Shown here: piece after piece, positions 42,932 through 52,621 of the stretch
How the letters are laid out: each line of letters starts with the position of its first letter
How positions within the stretch are numbered: the stretch's first letter is position 1
Assembly: GCF_030540775.2 (NCBI RefSeq)
Contig: NZ_CP141266.1
Span: 3,087,001 to 3,151,000, forward strand
Origin: Flavivirga abyssicola
GTDB taxonomy: Bacteria; Bacteroidota; Bacteroidia; Flavobacteriales; Flavobacteriaceae
DNA: 64,000 nucleotides
Reading direction: 5' to 3'
The notes under the pieces: model-generated
What the model was told of the DNA's origin: nothing
The model's input: only the letters and a program-made list of their open reading frames with translations
Databases searched by the model: none
Position numbers and translations under genes: made by a program

Positions 42932-44623
42932 TTATTTAATAATTAATCTTTTAACTTGGTTGGAAGTTTCATTTTTACTTATATATCTTACTAAATATAC
43001 ACCTGATTTAATATCAGATATTGAAACTTCAATATTAGAATTTTTGTGAACTTGATAGCTTTTAATTTTATTACCCATTATACCATAAATTTCTACATTA
43101 TAGTCACTATCTCCCGTAACTAAATGAAGTTTATTGCTTGCTGGGTTTGGATAAAAAGATAAACCTGTTTTTTGTTCTTCTTCTACTTCAGCTATAGTTT
43201 TAGGTTTTTCATTTACCTTACGATTTGTACAACCATTAAAATTACTACCGTTTAACTTTATATTTGATCTTTGGTTATTAAACCAGACATTTCCTTCTGT
43301 TTTTATATCACATGCTGAAATTCTATCTGCAATAACCATATTCTTATGTCCAGAATCACCTCTTTTAAGGAAGAGCTTTTTGTTTTTGAAATTACCAGAA
43401 TAACTATTTTTTAGATTATTTGCACTACCACCAATTCTAAATCCCTCTGAATCGTTTACAGAAATAACAGTGCTTACATTACTGCTTTTACTATTAAACT
43501 TATTACCCTGTATAACAAAATTTCTAGGACCATAAGAATGTATATCACGTTTACACAATAAACCTGTATTACAGGTAGGAGATGCTTCTGCTATAGGATG
43601 ATCTCTTCCTCCTTTATTATCGTATAAAGTAATTGGGTTTTCTGTATATCTCTTATAACCTTCTTTTCCAACTATTGAAAAAATAATTCCTTTTTTAATA
43701 TTAAACGTATTGTTTTTAACAGTCACATTTTTGCAAAACTGCTCTATATGAAAAGAGGACGGATTTGGATAATTATTTGTTCCTCCGCCTACAAAAGTAT
43801 TGTTGTTGAAATTCATACCTTGTGCTTGCACGGCACCAATATTCCATCGTCTTGCTTGATTAAAAGTACAGTTTTCAACTGTTAATTTAACATTAGTGCT
43901 ACCTTCATACCTTCTTACACCTCTATCAGAGCTTTTGTTTTTGTAAAAATCATTACCACAATCCATACGAATTCCTACATCGTAATTAGTAAATACAGTG
44001 TTTTTAATTTGTACTGATTGTGTAAATGCTAGTACTGGGTTTTTTTTACCAAATTGTGTGAAATTCCCTTTATTATCTCTTTTATTTGTTCTCCTATCAA
44101 TAAGAGTAATTGCTGCAGTTCCTGTAACATTATTAATTTTACAGTTCAAGACCTTTAAGCCGTTTGTATGATATCCAAAACCTTTACCTGCAGCAATAGC
44201 TCCGCCCTTGCTGTTTTGGAAAGTACAGAACTCAAATTTAACTCCTGATTTGTTGTTAAGGTTTACAATAGGAGAAAACGGGGTTCCTTTGTTTCCATGG
44301 TCAAAAGTTAAACGCTTAAAATTTACTTTTTTCCCCAATGTGATAAAAGTAGCAAAATTCCCTGCAACTTGTAATTTAGCATTTGTATTACCTGTAGCCT
44401 GAACCGAGTTTATCTTTCCAGATAAAGTCACAGCCTTCTTAAATTTATAAGTTTTCCCGGATTGAAATTTTATAATTTGGTTATTTTTAGCAGCGTTAAT
44501 AAATTCCGTACTATAATCAAAATTCGGATTTCCAGCTCTGTGCATTATTGTTTTAGTTTGAGCTTTTAGAGTACACGTTATTAAAAAGAGTACGATAATA
44601 GATGTTTTTAAAAAATTTTTCAT
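42932..44623 (-). CDS. Secreted right-handed parallel beta-helix protein with T9SS tail
   Basis: A protein of 563 residues with a signal peptide (about 1-21, LKAQ). Residues 50-460 show repeated short strands typical of right-handed beta-helices (VKFEFCTFQNSKGGAIAAG, LKVLNCKINNVTGTAAITL, VTVENCTFNQARRW, VTVKNNTFNIKKG). The C-terminal 75 residues are a type A T9SS domain (LSFYPNPASNKLHLV ... SGVYLVRYI). Such folds bind or cleave polysaccharides (lyases, pectinases), but I can assign no catalytic residues. A likely promoter is AATATTTG near 44651. No PUL neighbours are present. Confidence 0.88.
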   Translation of the reverse strand: MKNFLKTSIIVLFLITCTLKAQTKTIMHRAGNPNFDYSTEFINAAKNNQIIKFQSGKTYKFKKAVTLSGKINSVQATGNTNAKLQVAGNFATFITLGKKVNFKRLTFDHGNKGTPFSPIVNLNNKSGVKFEFCTFQNSKGGAIAAGKGFGYHTNGLKVLNCKINNVTGTAAITLIDRRTNKRDNKGNFTQFGKKNPVLAFTQSVQIKNTVFTNYDVGIRMDCGNDFYKNKSSDRGVRRYEGSTNVKLTVENCTFNQARRWNIGAVQAQGMNFNNNTFVGGGTNNYPNPSSFHIEQFCKNVTVKNNTFNIKKGIIFSIVGKEGYKRYTENPITLYDNKGGRDHPIAEASPTCNTGLLCKRDIHSYGPRNFVIQGNKFNSKSSNVSTVISVNDSEGFRIGGSANNLKNSYSGNFKNKKLFLKRGDSGHKNMVIADRISACDIKTEGNVWFNNQRSNIKLNGSNFNGCTNRKVNEKPKTIAEVEEEQKTGLSFYPNPASNKLHLVTGDSDYNVEIYGIMGNKIKSYQVHKNSNIEVSISDIKSGVYLVRYISKNETSNQVKRLIIK

Positions 44624-44650
44624 AGTTTTTTTTAATTAAAGATTTATGTA

Positions 44651-44677
44651 CAAATATTGAAATAAGGACTGACCCAA
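44651..44677 (-). promoter_or_regulatory. Promoter of the beta-helix gene
   Basis: The minus strand reads TTG, 16 bases, then AATATTTG (7/8 match to TAnnTTTG), 28 bases before the start codon. This fits the Bacteroidota -33/-7 layout. The rest of the 402-base gap (44624-45025) has one hairpin (44942-44968) and nothing else I recognise. Confidence 0.4.
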
Positions 44678-44941
44678 AGGGAAAGAAATGTCTTATTTTA
44701 AACAAGATATGTTGAATTTAAAAGCGTGTAAAAATAAATTTATAAAGCAGGCATTACTTACGTATGCTTGCTTTTGTAGTACTTTGCCTGTTTAAATATG
44801 CTAAATAACTGTAAAATTAGGTTGGTATATTTAATAAGGTTAAAAAGGTATCTTATGTAGAAACTGATATAATGATAATGTTTGGTGAGAGTTCGTAATA
44901 GAATACGTATTGTTTGAAGATATAAAGCATAGATTATTAGA

Positions 44942-44968
44942 AGTCATCTCATAATTATTAAGATGACT
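44942..44968. terminator. Hairpin downstream of purL
   Basis: AGTCATCT and AGATGACT are perfect 8-bp arms with an 11-nt AT loop, about 60 bases after the purL stop. Only weak T-rich sequence follows on the minus strand. Confidence 0.4.
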
Positions 44969-45025
44969 CAAAAAGTTTACTTTGAATACTTCGACTTACT
45001 TTAGCTGCTATAGGCTTTGTTGTTT

Positions 45026-48000
45026 CTATTTGTTTTCAATCCACTTTCTAGCATTCACAAATGCCTCTAACCAAGGAGATACTTCATCTTGCCTTTCGTC
45101 AGGATAATTCGCCCAGTTCCATTGGAACGTAGAACGTTCAATATGTGGCATCGTTACTAAATGTCTTCCGGTTTTATCACTCATCATTGCGGTGTTAAAA
45201 TCTGAGCCATTTGGGTTATGAGGATAACCTTTATAACCATATTTTGCAACAATATGATATTGGTCTTCGGTGTATGGTAAATCAAATTTTCCTTCACCAT
45301 GGGAAATCCAAACACCTAATGTGCTTCCTGCAAGCGTAGAAAGCATTACCGAATTGTTTTCTTGAATTTTAACAGATGTAAATGAACTTTCGTGTTTGTG
45401 TGAATCGTTATGTACCATTTTTCCATGTATATCATGTTCTGGATTTATTAAATCTAATTCCATCCAAAGTTGGCAACCATTACAAATACCAACAGATAAG
45501 GTGTCTTCTCTAGCAAAGAAGTCTTTTATAACTTTATTAGCTTTTTCGTTGTACTTAATGGCTCCTGCCCATCCTTTAGCCGACCCTAAAACATCGGAGT
45601 TACTAAAACCACCAACAGCTCCTAAAAATTGAATGTCTTCAAGCGTTTCACGACCAGAGATTAAATCGGTCATATGTACATCCTTTACATCAAAACCAGC
45701 CAAATACATAGCGTTTGCCATTTCGCGTTCAGAATTACTTCCCTTTTCACGCAGTATGGCAGCTTTTGGTCTTTTTCCACTAATTTCTGGTAGTTTTCCT
45801 GTAAAATGTTTTGGAAAAATATATTGGAGTGATTGATTTCTATAATTGTTAAATCTATCTTCAGCTAAATTATTAGCTGTTTGTTTTTGATCTAATAAGA
45901 ATGAGGTTTTATACCAAACATCACGTAATCTAGAAACCGTCATCGTGAATACTTCAGCATTATTAATAATACTTAAGGTATCACTTTCCGTTACTTTTCC
46001 AATATTATGAAATTCAATATTAGCTTCTGTTAAAACAGATTCAATAGAAGCATCTTTAGCTTGAATTACTATCCCTGAATTTTCAGCAAATAATATTTTG
46101 AACGTATCTTTTTCGTTTAAGGAAGATAGATCTAATTCAGCTCCAGTATTCACATCAGCAAAACATAGTTCTAATAATGTTGTGATTAATCCACCAGAAG
46201 CGACATCATGCCCTGCAACGATTTGATCGTTAACGATTAAGCTTTGTATCGTATTAAATACATTTTTTACATAAGCAGCATCTTTAACATTTGGAGCATC
46301 GTTTCCTATTTTGTTAAGCACTTGAGCAAAGGAACTTCCTCCTAATTTAAAATCATCTTGAGAGATATTGATATAATAAATATTGCCACTGTTTTTCTTG
46401 AACACAGGTTCAACAATTTTATTTATATCGTTACAATTTGCTCCTGTCGAAATAATAACCGTACCAGGAGAAATCACTTCTTCATTCGGGTATTTTTGTT
46501 TCATTGAAAGCGAGTCTTTTCCTGTCGGCACATTAATTCCTAAATCAATTGAAAATTCCGAAACAGCTTTTACAGCTTCATATAAACGCGCATCTTCCCC
46601 TTCATTTTTACAAGGCCACATCCAGTTTGCAGATAGTGACACATTTTTTAATCCATCTTTTAAAGGCGCCCAAATAAGATTTGTCAATGCCTCTGTAATG
46701 GAGTTTCTACTACCGGCTACAGGATTAATTAATCCAGAAATAGGAGAGTGTCCAATCGAGGTTGCAATACCTTCCTTGCCTTTATAGTCTAATGCCATAA
46801 CCCCCACATTATTTAATGGTAATTGTAAAGGCCCTACACATTGTTGTTTCGCAACTTTACCACCAACACAACGGTCTACTTTATTTGTTAACCAATCTTT
46901 ACAAGCTACAGCTTCAAGTTGTAATACTTGGTCTAGGTAGCTGTAAAATTCATTGGAATTATAACTAACATCACTATAGTTTCTTTCTACGGTCTTATCT
47001 GTCATAATCGTTTTTGGTGAACTTCCAAACATATCTTCCATGGCTAAATCCATAGGTTTGTTGCCTTTGGTTTTAGATTGGAACGTAAATCGGTCATCTC
47101 CTGTAACATCACCAACAGTGTACATTGGCGAACGTTCACGATCTGCAATTTTATTAAGTGTGTCTATATGTTTTTCAGAAATCACTAAGCCCATACGTTC
47201 TTGTGACTCGTTCCCGATTATTTCTTTATCTGATAATGTTGGATCACCAACAGGTAAGGCATCTAAATCTATTTTTCCGCCTGTATCTTCAACTAATTCA
47301 GAAAGGCAGTTTAAGTGTCCTCCAGCACCATGATCGTGAATAGAAACGATAAAGTTTTCATCACTTTCTACCATCCCACGAACGGCATTAGCAGCACGTT
47401 TTTGCATTTCTGGGTTAGAACGTTGTACGGCGTTTAATTCGATACCCGAAGCAAACTCACCAGTATCAGCTGAAGATACTGCTGCACCACCCATACCAAT
47501 GCGGTAATTTTCACCACCAAGAATCACTATTTTATCACCTGTTTTTGGTGTGTCTTTTAAAGCTTGTTCTGCTTTACCATAACCAATTCCACCAGCTTGC
47601 ATGATGACTTTGTCGAAACCAATTTTACGGGCATCTTCTTCATGCTCGAAAGTTAGAACAGACCCACAAATAAGAGGTTGTCCGAATTTATTTCCAAAGT
47701 CTGAAGCTCCGTTAGATGCTTTTATTAAAATATCCATGGGAGTTTGGTATAACCAATCGCGTTCTTCAACACCTTTTTCCCAAGGCCTATTTTCTTCTAA
47801 ACGAGAATAAGACGTCATGTAAACCGCAGTTCCTGCTAAAGGAATAGAACCTTTTCCTCCTGCCAATCTATCTCTAATTTCTCCACCTGAACCTGTCGCA
47901 GCACCATTAAAAGGTTCAACTGTGGTTGGGAAGTTATGTGTTTCTGCTTTAAGTGAAATAACAGATTCGAATGCTTCTGTAGTATAATAATCTGGAACAT

Positions 48001-48682
48001 CTGCACGTTTTGGCGCAAATTGCTCCACTTTTGGACCTTTTACAAAAGCCACATTATCTTTGTAAGCAGAAACGATATCGTTAGGATTTGCTTCTGATGT
48101 TTGTCTGATCATTTTAAAAAGCGACACAGGCTTTTCTTCTCCATCAATAACGAATGTTCCGTTAAAGATTTTGTGTCGACAATGTTCTGAGTTTACTTGT
48201 GAAAATCCGAAAACTTCAGAATCCGTTAATGGTCTACCTATTTTTTTAGAAACGTCTTCTAAATATTTAACTTCTTCATCACTTAACGATAACCCTTCTT
48301 GTTGGTTGTAAGTTGCAATATCTTCAATATCTAGAATAGCTTCAGGTTGAATATCTATGGTAAAAGAGTTTTGGTTTAATCCATTGAATTTCTCTGAAAT
48401 CATTGGATCGAATGCTTTAAAATCTTCAGAAACAGCTTCGAATTCTTCAATTCTGATAATGTCAGAAATTCCCATATTTTGAGTGATTTCTACAGCATTT
48501 GTACTCCAAGGGGTTATCATGGCTGCACGCGGACCAACAAAAAAAGCATCGAGAGATGCTTGTTCTATTTTTGGCTGGTTGCCAAATAACCACGTTAATT
48601 TTGAAGTGGTTTCAGTTGATAATTCTTTTGTTGTTTGAACAGCAAATACTTTGCTGGTTACGTTTCCAAAGAAATGAATCAT
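45026..48682 (-). CDS. purL: Phosphoribosylformylglycinamidine synthase
   Basis: A protein of 1218 residues, the single-chain large form (E. coli 1295). It has the N-terminal PurS-like and linker regions, then the FGAM synthase core (VNSEHCRHKIFNG, SLKAETHNFPTTVEPFNGAATGSGGEIRD, SIHDHGAGG, NVPTGKDSLSMKQ). A C-terminal class I glutamine amidotransferase has AILREKGSNSEREMA, the nucleophile in GICNGCQLWMEL and HIERSTFQWNWANYPD. It performs the fourth step of purine synthesis (FGAR to FGAM). It is a single gene with its own promoter (TAAATTTG). I saw no riboswitch in its short leader. Confidence 0.97.
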   Translation of the reverse strand: MIHFFGNVTSKVFAVQTTKELSTETTSKLTWLFGNQPKIEQASLDAFFVGPRAAMITPWSTNAVEITQNMGISDIIRIEEFEAVSEDFKAFDPMISEKFNGLNQNSFTIDIQPEAILDIEDIATYNQQEGLSLSDEEVKYLEDVSKKIGRPLTDSEVFGFSQVNSEHCRHKIFNGTFVIDGEEKPVSLFKMIRQTSEANPNDIVSAYKDNVAFVKGPKVEQFAPKRADVPDYYTTEAFESVISLKAETHNFPTTVEPFNGAATGSGGEIRDRLAGGKGSIPLAGTAVYMTSYSRLEENRPWEKGVEERDWLYQTPMDILIKASNGASDFGNKFGQPLICGSVLTFEHEEDARKIGFDKVIMQAGGIGYGKAEQALKDTPKTGDKIVILGGENYRIGMGGAAVSSADTGEFASGIELNAVQRSNPEMQKRAANAVRGMVESDENFIVSIHDHGAGGHLNCLSELVEDTGGKIDLDALPVGDPTLSDKEIIGNESQERMGLVISEKHIDTLNKIADRERSPMYTVGDVTGDDRFTFQSKTKGNKPMDLAMEDMFGSSPKTIMTDKTVERNYSDVSYNSNEFYSYLDQVLQLEAVACKDWLTNKVDRCVGGKVAKQQCVGPLQLPLNNVGVMALDYKGKEGIATSIGHSPISGLINPVAGSRNSITEALTNLIWAPLKDGLKNVSLSANWMWPCKNEGEDARLYEAVKAVSEFSIDLGINVPTGKDSLSMKQKYPNEEVISPGTVIISTGANCNDINKIVEPVFKKNSGNIYYINISQDDFKLGGSSFAQVLNKIGNDAPNVKDAAYVKNVFNTIQSLIVNDQIVAGHDVASGGLITTLLELCFADVNTGAELDLSSLNEKDTFKILFAENSGIVIQAKDASIESVLTEANIEFHNIGKVTESDTLSIINNAEVFTMTVSRLRDVWYKTSFLLDQKQTANNLAEDRFNNYRNQSLQYIFPKHFTGKLPEISGKRPKAAILREKGSNSEREMANAMYLAGFDVKDVHMTDLISGRETLEDIQFLGAVGGFSNSDVLGSAKGWAGAIKYNEKANKVIKDFFAREDTLSVGICNGCQLWMELDLINPEHDIHGKMVHNDSHKHESSFTSVKIQENNSVMLSTLAGSTLGVWISHGEGKFDLPYTEDQYHIVAKYGYKGYPHNPNGSDFNTAMMSDKTGRHLVTMPHIERSTFQWNWANYPDERQDEVSPWLEAFVNARKWIENK

Positions 48683-48715
48683 TATGTCTTGATTTGTGTA
48701 TGTTTAAAGAAAGTG

Positions 48716-48723
48716 CAAATTTA
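48716..48723 (-). promoter_or_regulatory. -7 element of purL
   Basis: The minus strand reads TAAATTTG, a perfect TAnnTTTG, 33 bases before the purL start. No TTG occurs at the usual -33 spacing; the nearest is 23 bases upstream. Confidence 0.5.
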
Positions 48724-48828
48724 CTTCTTTTTAGTCGAATTTCATGCAAAAATATAGTGATGAAAATGGAGAGTTATCCACGAGGTTTTAAACATAGGGA
48801 ATTACCTTGTTTTATGAACAAAAAAAAT

Positions 48829-48846
48829 GCAAACCATTTGGTTTGC
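48829..48846 (-). terminator. Terminator of the small two-gene cassette
   Basis: GCAAACCATTTGGTTTGC is an 18-base perfect palindrome. On the minus strand it is followed by a run of eight Ts, 37 bases after the small gene stop. It separates the cassette from purL. Confidence 0.75.
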
Positions 48847-48882
48847 GCTTATCTCATTATTGTATGTTGTAGGCCATTATTT

Positions 48883-49053
48883 TTAAATCGGGAGTGATTT
48901 AATATTGCTCAATGTCTTTTTTGCTAATTCTATTTTTTCAGGGAACAATTCTTTGCCTTTAATATCTTTGGCAATACTAGATAGCCTCTCTTTTGTCGTT
49001 TTTGACATAGAAAGCACTTTTGTTGCTTTTAGTATTTGTTTTTTTCTTCCCAT
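48883..49053 (-). CDS. Small basic hypothetical protein (56 aa)
   Basis: I found this by hand: an ATG at 49053 gives 56 residues, beginning MGRKKQILKATKVLSMSKTT and ending NIKSLPI. It is highly basic at the start, predicted helical and has no signal peptide. It starts 27 bases after the stop of the DUF6934-like gene and is followed at once by a good terminator, so the two form one transcript. I do not recognise it. A small basic partner downstream of a larger protein could suggest a toxin-antitoxin-like pair, but nothing else supports that. Confidence 0.6.
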   Translation of the reverse strand: MGRKKQILKATKVLSMSKTTKERLSSIAKDIKGKELFPEKIELAKKTLSNIKSLPI

Positions 49054-49080
49054 TTTTTCTAAATGTTATACAAATTTACT

Positions 49081-49623
49081 TCATTTTTTCTTAAAAACCA
49101 AAATGCCAACATATTCATTTTCAGATGTGTATTGGGATAATGTGGCTTTTTTTTCATTTGTTAACCCTAAAAATGTGTATTCTTTACTTAACTCAACGAA
49201 GTTTCTATTTAGATAGTATCTATAGGTTTTAATTCTCCTGTTAAAATTTTTACACACATCTTCACAGTTCTTTTTGCAATTGGTCTTGCAAAGTTTTTTA
49301 AATTTATCGGCACTATCACTACCTTGTACCCAAATAGCAGCATCTTCGTTTTCTTTAAAGAATTGAGGAATGGTATTTAGTACTGTACTAAACACTTTTC
49401 TCATATCTCCATTATTACTATTTGAATCATCAAAAATATTGCCATTTTCTTCATTGTAATCTCCAAAACCTAAATTATAGATAACTTTTCCATTTCTTTT
49501 GGCTACAGGGGTATATTCAATCGCTTTAATTATTGATTTGTGTCCTTTACTTTCAAATAAATACTGGATTTTTCTTGTTCTTGACTTAAGAAGTTCGGTT
49601 TTATAAGCAGGTATATTATTCAA
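49081..49623 (-). CDS. DUF6934-like protein
   Basis: A protein of 180 residues with no signal peptide. The pattern IIKAIEYTP, VIYNLGFGDYNEENG, DDSNSNNGDMRKVFSTVLNTI and AIWVQGSDSADK matches my memory of the DUF6934 family of Bacteroidota, small proteins of unknown function with patchy distribution. A Cys-rich insertion (CKTNCKKNCEDVCKNF, four Cys in 14 residues) could bind a metal; it replaces the region where family members usually have an Arg/Tyr helix. It is the first gene of a cassette with a 56-residue protein. A GTCATTCC palindromic repeat lies 60 bases upstream. Possibly a mobile or defence-related gene, unproven. Confidence 0.7.
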   Translation of the reverse strand: MNNIPAYKTELLKSRTRKIQYLFESKGHKSIIKAIEYTPVAKRNGKVIYNLGFGDYNEENGNIFDDSNSNNGDMRKVFSTVLNTIPQFFKENEDAAIWVQGSDSADKFKKLCKTNCKKNCEDVCKNFNRRIKTYRYYLNRNFVELSKEYTFLGLTNEKKATLSQYTSENEYVGILVFKKK

Positions 49624-49682
49624 TATCTGAGGCTTTTGTACCCAAAGGTAATATTTTTTTTACGTTTTGTGAATTTAGTATG

Positions 49683-49725
49683 TTTGTCATTCCGGACAGT
49701 AGTGTGCCTTCGCAGGAATGACAAA
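49683..49725. repeat. GTCATTCC-type palindromic repeat
   Basis: TTTGTCATTCC (49683-49693) and GGAATGACAAA (49715-49725) are perfect 11-bp arms with a 21-nt loop. The GTCATTCC core is shared with the two 211-bp dispersed repeats, so this is a shorter member of the same palindromic group. Confidence 0.65.
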
Positions 49726-49760
49726 ACATTATTTTTATGAGATTTCTGTGTAAGCTGGAA

Positions 49761-50621
49761 TTAAAAATACTTTTTTAAAATAGAAGACACGGAACCATAA
49801 TAAGAACGCCCAAATAAATTTAAATGTACTAATAGGTAATATAGTTGATAGATTTCTATTCTTGTTGAGGTATTCTCGTCGTTTTTAAAAAGAGAGGAAT
49901 ATGTTTCATAAAAAGATGTGTCAAAACCACCGAATAGTTTAGTCATGGCAATATCCACTTCATGATGACCATAATAAATAGCAGGGTCGATGAGGTAAGG
50001 TGTACCATCTTTTGAGATGAGGTAATTGCCACTCCATAAATCACCATGTAATAAGGCTGGTTTTATATTTGTAAAGAGTGATTCCAAAGTACTTTTGATG
50101 TTTTGTATAGATGGGCATTCGTTTTTTGAAAGTAGTTGTTTTTGTTTAGCTAGTTCAAGTTGTGGTAATAAACGTTCTGTTGTATAAAAATCTACCCAAG
50201 TTGTATTTTGTCTATTGCTTTGAGGTAAACTGCCAATAAAGTTATCTTGATCTAAACCAAAACTATCAGAAGTGCATTGATGTAATTGAGCTAGTTGATA
50301 GCCTAAATTTTTGTAATCTACGGATGAAGGTGATTTACTATCAATAAACTCCATAAGTAGAAAAGCAACATTTTGAAAGGTATCACAGGCTAAAACTTTT
50401 GGCGTTTTTATGGTATTGGTTTTTCTAATGACTTGCAATCCGTAAGCTTCTATTTGAAACATGTTTGAAGCGTTTGATACATTATTGGATTTTAAAAAAT
50501 AGGCGTTGTTTGAGGTTTCAATCTTAAAAGCTTTTGAGATATCTCCACCATGAACTGGCGAAACTTTTGTGATTGATTCGTTTAGTATTTTTGATAAAAG
50601 TGATTTTAAATCATTATTCAT
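49761..50621 (-). CDS. Fructosamine-kinase-family protein
   Basis: A protein of 286 residues with an aminoglycoside-phosphotransferase-like fold. It shows the opening VSPVHGGDISKAFKIET, VAFLLMEFID (hinge), ALLHGDLWSGNYL (catalytic loop, Asp) and PYLIDPAIYYGHHEVDIAM (DFG-like Asp). These are the standard FN3K/YniA motifs. It phosphorylates sugar-amine adducts or ribulosamines on proteins as a repair step. It is the second of a run of minus-strand genes with DHFR-like upstream (19 nt apart) and is probably co-transcribed with it. Confidence 0.92.
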   Translation of the reverse strand: MNNDLKSLLSKILNESITKVSPVHGGDISKAFKIETSNNAYFLKSNNVSNASNMFQIEAYGLQVIRKTNTIKTPKVLACDTFQNVAFLLMEFIDSKSPSSVDYKNLGYQLAQLHQCTSDSFGLDQDNFIGSLPQSNRQNTTWVDFYTTERLLPQLELAKQKQLLSKNECPSIQNIKSTLESLFTNIKPALLHGDLWSGNYLISKDGTPYLIDPAIYYGHHEVDIAMTKLFGGFDTSFYETYSSLFKNDENTSTRIEIYQLYYLLVHLNLFGRSYYGSVSSILKKYF

Positions 50622-50640
50622 GATTTAAAAATAGTAAAGT

Positions 50641-51180
50641 TTATTTTTTTCGTTGATAATGACTTTGAACAATTTGATTTAAAAACACTTCTGTTTTAAC
50701 ATGATTGAACACTAGTGATTTTGGAAGGACATCAAATAATGGAATGCCATCTCCCAGCAAAATTGGAATAGTAGAGAGTCTAAGCTCGTCAATTAAATCG
50801 GCTTTAAGGAAATTTTGAACTGTTTTTCCGCCATCTATATACAAGTTATAAAAACCTTTTTTGTGAATAGTGTCTAAAACATCACGTTCTTTTCCATGTA
50901 ACAGAGTTACTTGACCTTTAAGGTTTTTAGGAACTTCTTTAAGCGAATGACTTAAAACAAATACGTGTTTTTTATAGGGCCAGTCAATATCAAAACCAAT
51001 AACGGTTTCAAATGTTGTTTTTCCCATTATAATGGCATCAATTTCCTCCATTAAATCATAATAGCCCATACCATGTTGATTTGGGTTTGGTATCATATCT
51101 AACCAATCCAGTTCACCATTTTTTCCAGCGATAAAACCGTCTAAGCTTTTACCAATAAACACAATGTTTTTATATGCCAT
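50641..51180 (-). CDS. Dihydrofolate-reductase-family protein (RibD C-terminal-like)
   Basis: A protein of 179 residues, the usual length for this family. It has KNIVFIGKSLDGFIAG at the start, AIIMGKTTFETVIGF, VFVLSHSLKEVP, YIDGGKTVQNFL and ELRLSTIPILLGDGIPLF, the NADPH-binding and substrate pattern of YyaP/RibD-C proteins. It is a probable NADPH-dependent reductase with unknown substrate, not the housekeeping folate enzyme. It starts 20 nt before the fructosamine-kinase-like gene. Confidence 0.9.
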   Translation of the reverse strand: MAYKNIVFIGKSLDGFIAGKNGELDWLDMIPNPNQHGMGYYDLMEEIDAIIMGKTTFETVIGFDIDWPYKKHVFVLSHSLKEVPKNLKGQVTLLHGKERDVLDTIHKKGFYNLYIDGGKTVQNFLKADLIDELRLSTIPILLGDGIPLFDVLPKSLVFNHVKTEVFLNQIVQSHYQRKK

Positions 51181-51263
51181 ATTTGGTTCTAAATTTATTT
51201 AAAATTAGGGGTATAAAAATAGAAGATTTAAAAAGTAAATACAGAATTTTAAACGAAAAGTTA

Positions 51264-52478
51264 TTAACCCTTTCTTTCTAAAAGCGCCATATAAAATCCA
51301 TCAAATCCAGAAGTATGAGCGAAAATCTTTTTGTCTTTTATTAAAGAGAAATCTGTACCAGCTTCAGATTTTAAAAAGGTCTCGACTTGATTTTGATTTT
51401 CAGATGGTAATACTGAACAGGTGGCATACACTAATTTACCCTGTGGTTTTACCATTCTGGAATATTGTTGTAATACGTCTTGTTGAGTGACTCTAATTCT
51501 ATCTAAAAACTCAGGCTCTAATTTCCACTTGGCATCTGGGTTTCTGCGTAAAACACCCAAACCAGAACAAGGCGCATCAATTAAAACGCGGTCTGCTTTA
51601 TTGTATAATTTTTTAATAGGTTTGGTAGAATCAATAACTTTTAATTCCACATTATGGACGCCGTTACGTCTGGCTCTTATCTTTAACTTTTTGAGCTTAC
51701 TTTCATAAATATCCATCGCTACAATCTGACCTTTATTTTCCATCAAAGACGCGATGTGAAGGGTTTTACCACCAGCACCGGCACAAGTATCCACCACTTT
51801 CATACCTGGTTTTACATCTAGAAAATCAGCTACCAATTGTGATGATGCATCCTGAACTTCAAAAAGTCCATTTTTAAAAGCATCGGTAACAAAAACGTTA
51901 GCGCGTTCAGTGAGTTTTAGTGCCGAATCATGGCCTTTGATGAATTCGGTTTCAATACCTTGGTCATGCAAGATGTTTTGCAATTTTTCTTTAGTAGTTT
52001 TAAGTGTATTGGTTCTTAAAATAACGTCAGCTTGTTCATTTTGTTTTGCTATTTCTTTGGTCCATTTTGCTTCACCTAGTTCTTCTAAACCTACATTATC
52101 AATCCAATCAGGAATGGATTCTCTAAGTTTTCTGATTTTAGATAGCTCATCAAAACGGCCTTTGATTTTTCGGGTAGGCGTACTTTCAAAATATTTCCAA
52201 TCTGGTAATTTTATACCTTTCAAGGTCGCCCAAACAGCAAACATACGCCATAAGTTGTCTCTATCAAAAGGTTCTTTTACTTCGGCAATTTCTGCATACA
52301 AACGTTTCCAACGTACTATGTCATAAGTAGTTTCAGCAACAAAAGCTCTATCTCTGGCTCCCCAACGTTTATCTCGTTTTAATAGTTGTTGAATCACTTT
52401 ATCGGCATACTTACCCTCATTAAAAATTAAGGTTAGTCCATCTATTACCGCAAAGCAAAGGTTTCTATGTAATCGCAT
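51264..52478 (-). CDS. RsmB/NOP-family RNA cytosine-C5 methyltransferase
   Basis: A protein of 404 residues. An N-terminal NusB-like helical region (1-160) carries RNA contact residues. The Rossmann methyltransferase has motif I VVDTCAGAGGKTLH, motif IV DAPCSGLGVLRRNPDAKW and motif VI VYATCSVLPSEN. The two Cys in motifs IV and VI are the catalytic pair of m5C enzymes. The likely target is 16S rRNA, by family. It is a single gene, divergent from the ECF sigma gene 144 bases away. Confidence 0.94.
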   Translation of the reverse strand: MRLHRNLCFAVIDGLTLIFNEGKYADKVIQQLLKRDKRWGARDRAFVAETTYDIVRWKRLYAEIAEVKEPFDRDNLWRMFAVWATLKGIKLPDWKYFESTPTRKIKGRFDELSKIRKLRESIPDWIDNVGLEELGEAKWTKEIAKQNEQADVILRTNTLKTTKEKLQNILHDQGIETEFIKGHDSALKLTERANVFVTDAFKNGLFEVQDASSQLVADFLDVKPGMKVVDTCAGAGGKTLHIASLMENKGQIVAMDIYESKLKKLKIRARRNGVHNVELKVIDSTKPIKKLYNKADRVLIDAPCSGLGVLRRNPDAKWKLEPEFLDRIRVTQQDVLQQYSRMVKPQGKLVYATCSVLPSENQNQVETFLKSEAGTDFSLIKDKKIFAHTSGFDGFYMALLERKG

Positions 52479-52621
52479 TTTTCAGATCTCAGTGTTCGGT
52501 ATTTAGCAAGCAGTTATACTACCTCTATGGCTAAAAAAGAACAGGTTAAAATTATTAAGGCTGCAAAGTTACGTTTAATTCAGCAATTAATTTCCTAATT
52601 TGCACGTATTAAAAGACACAC

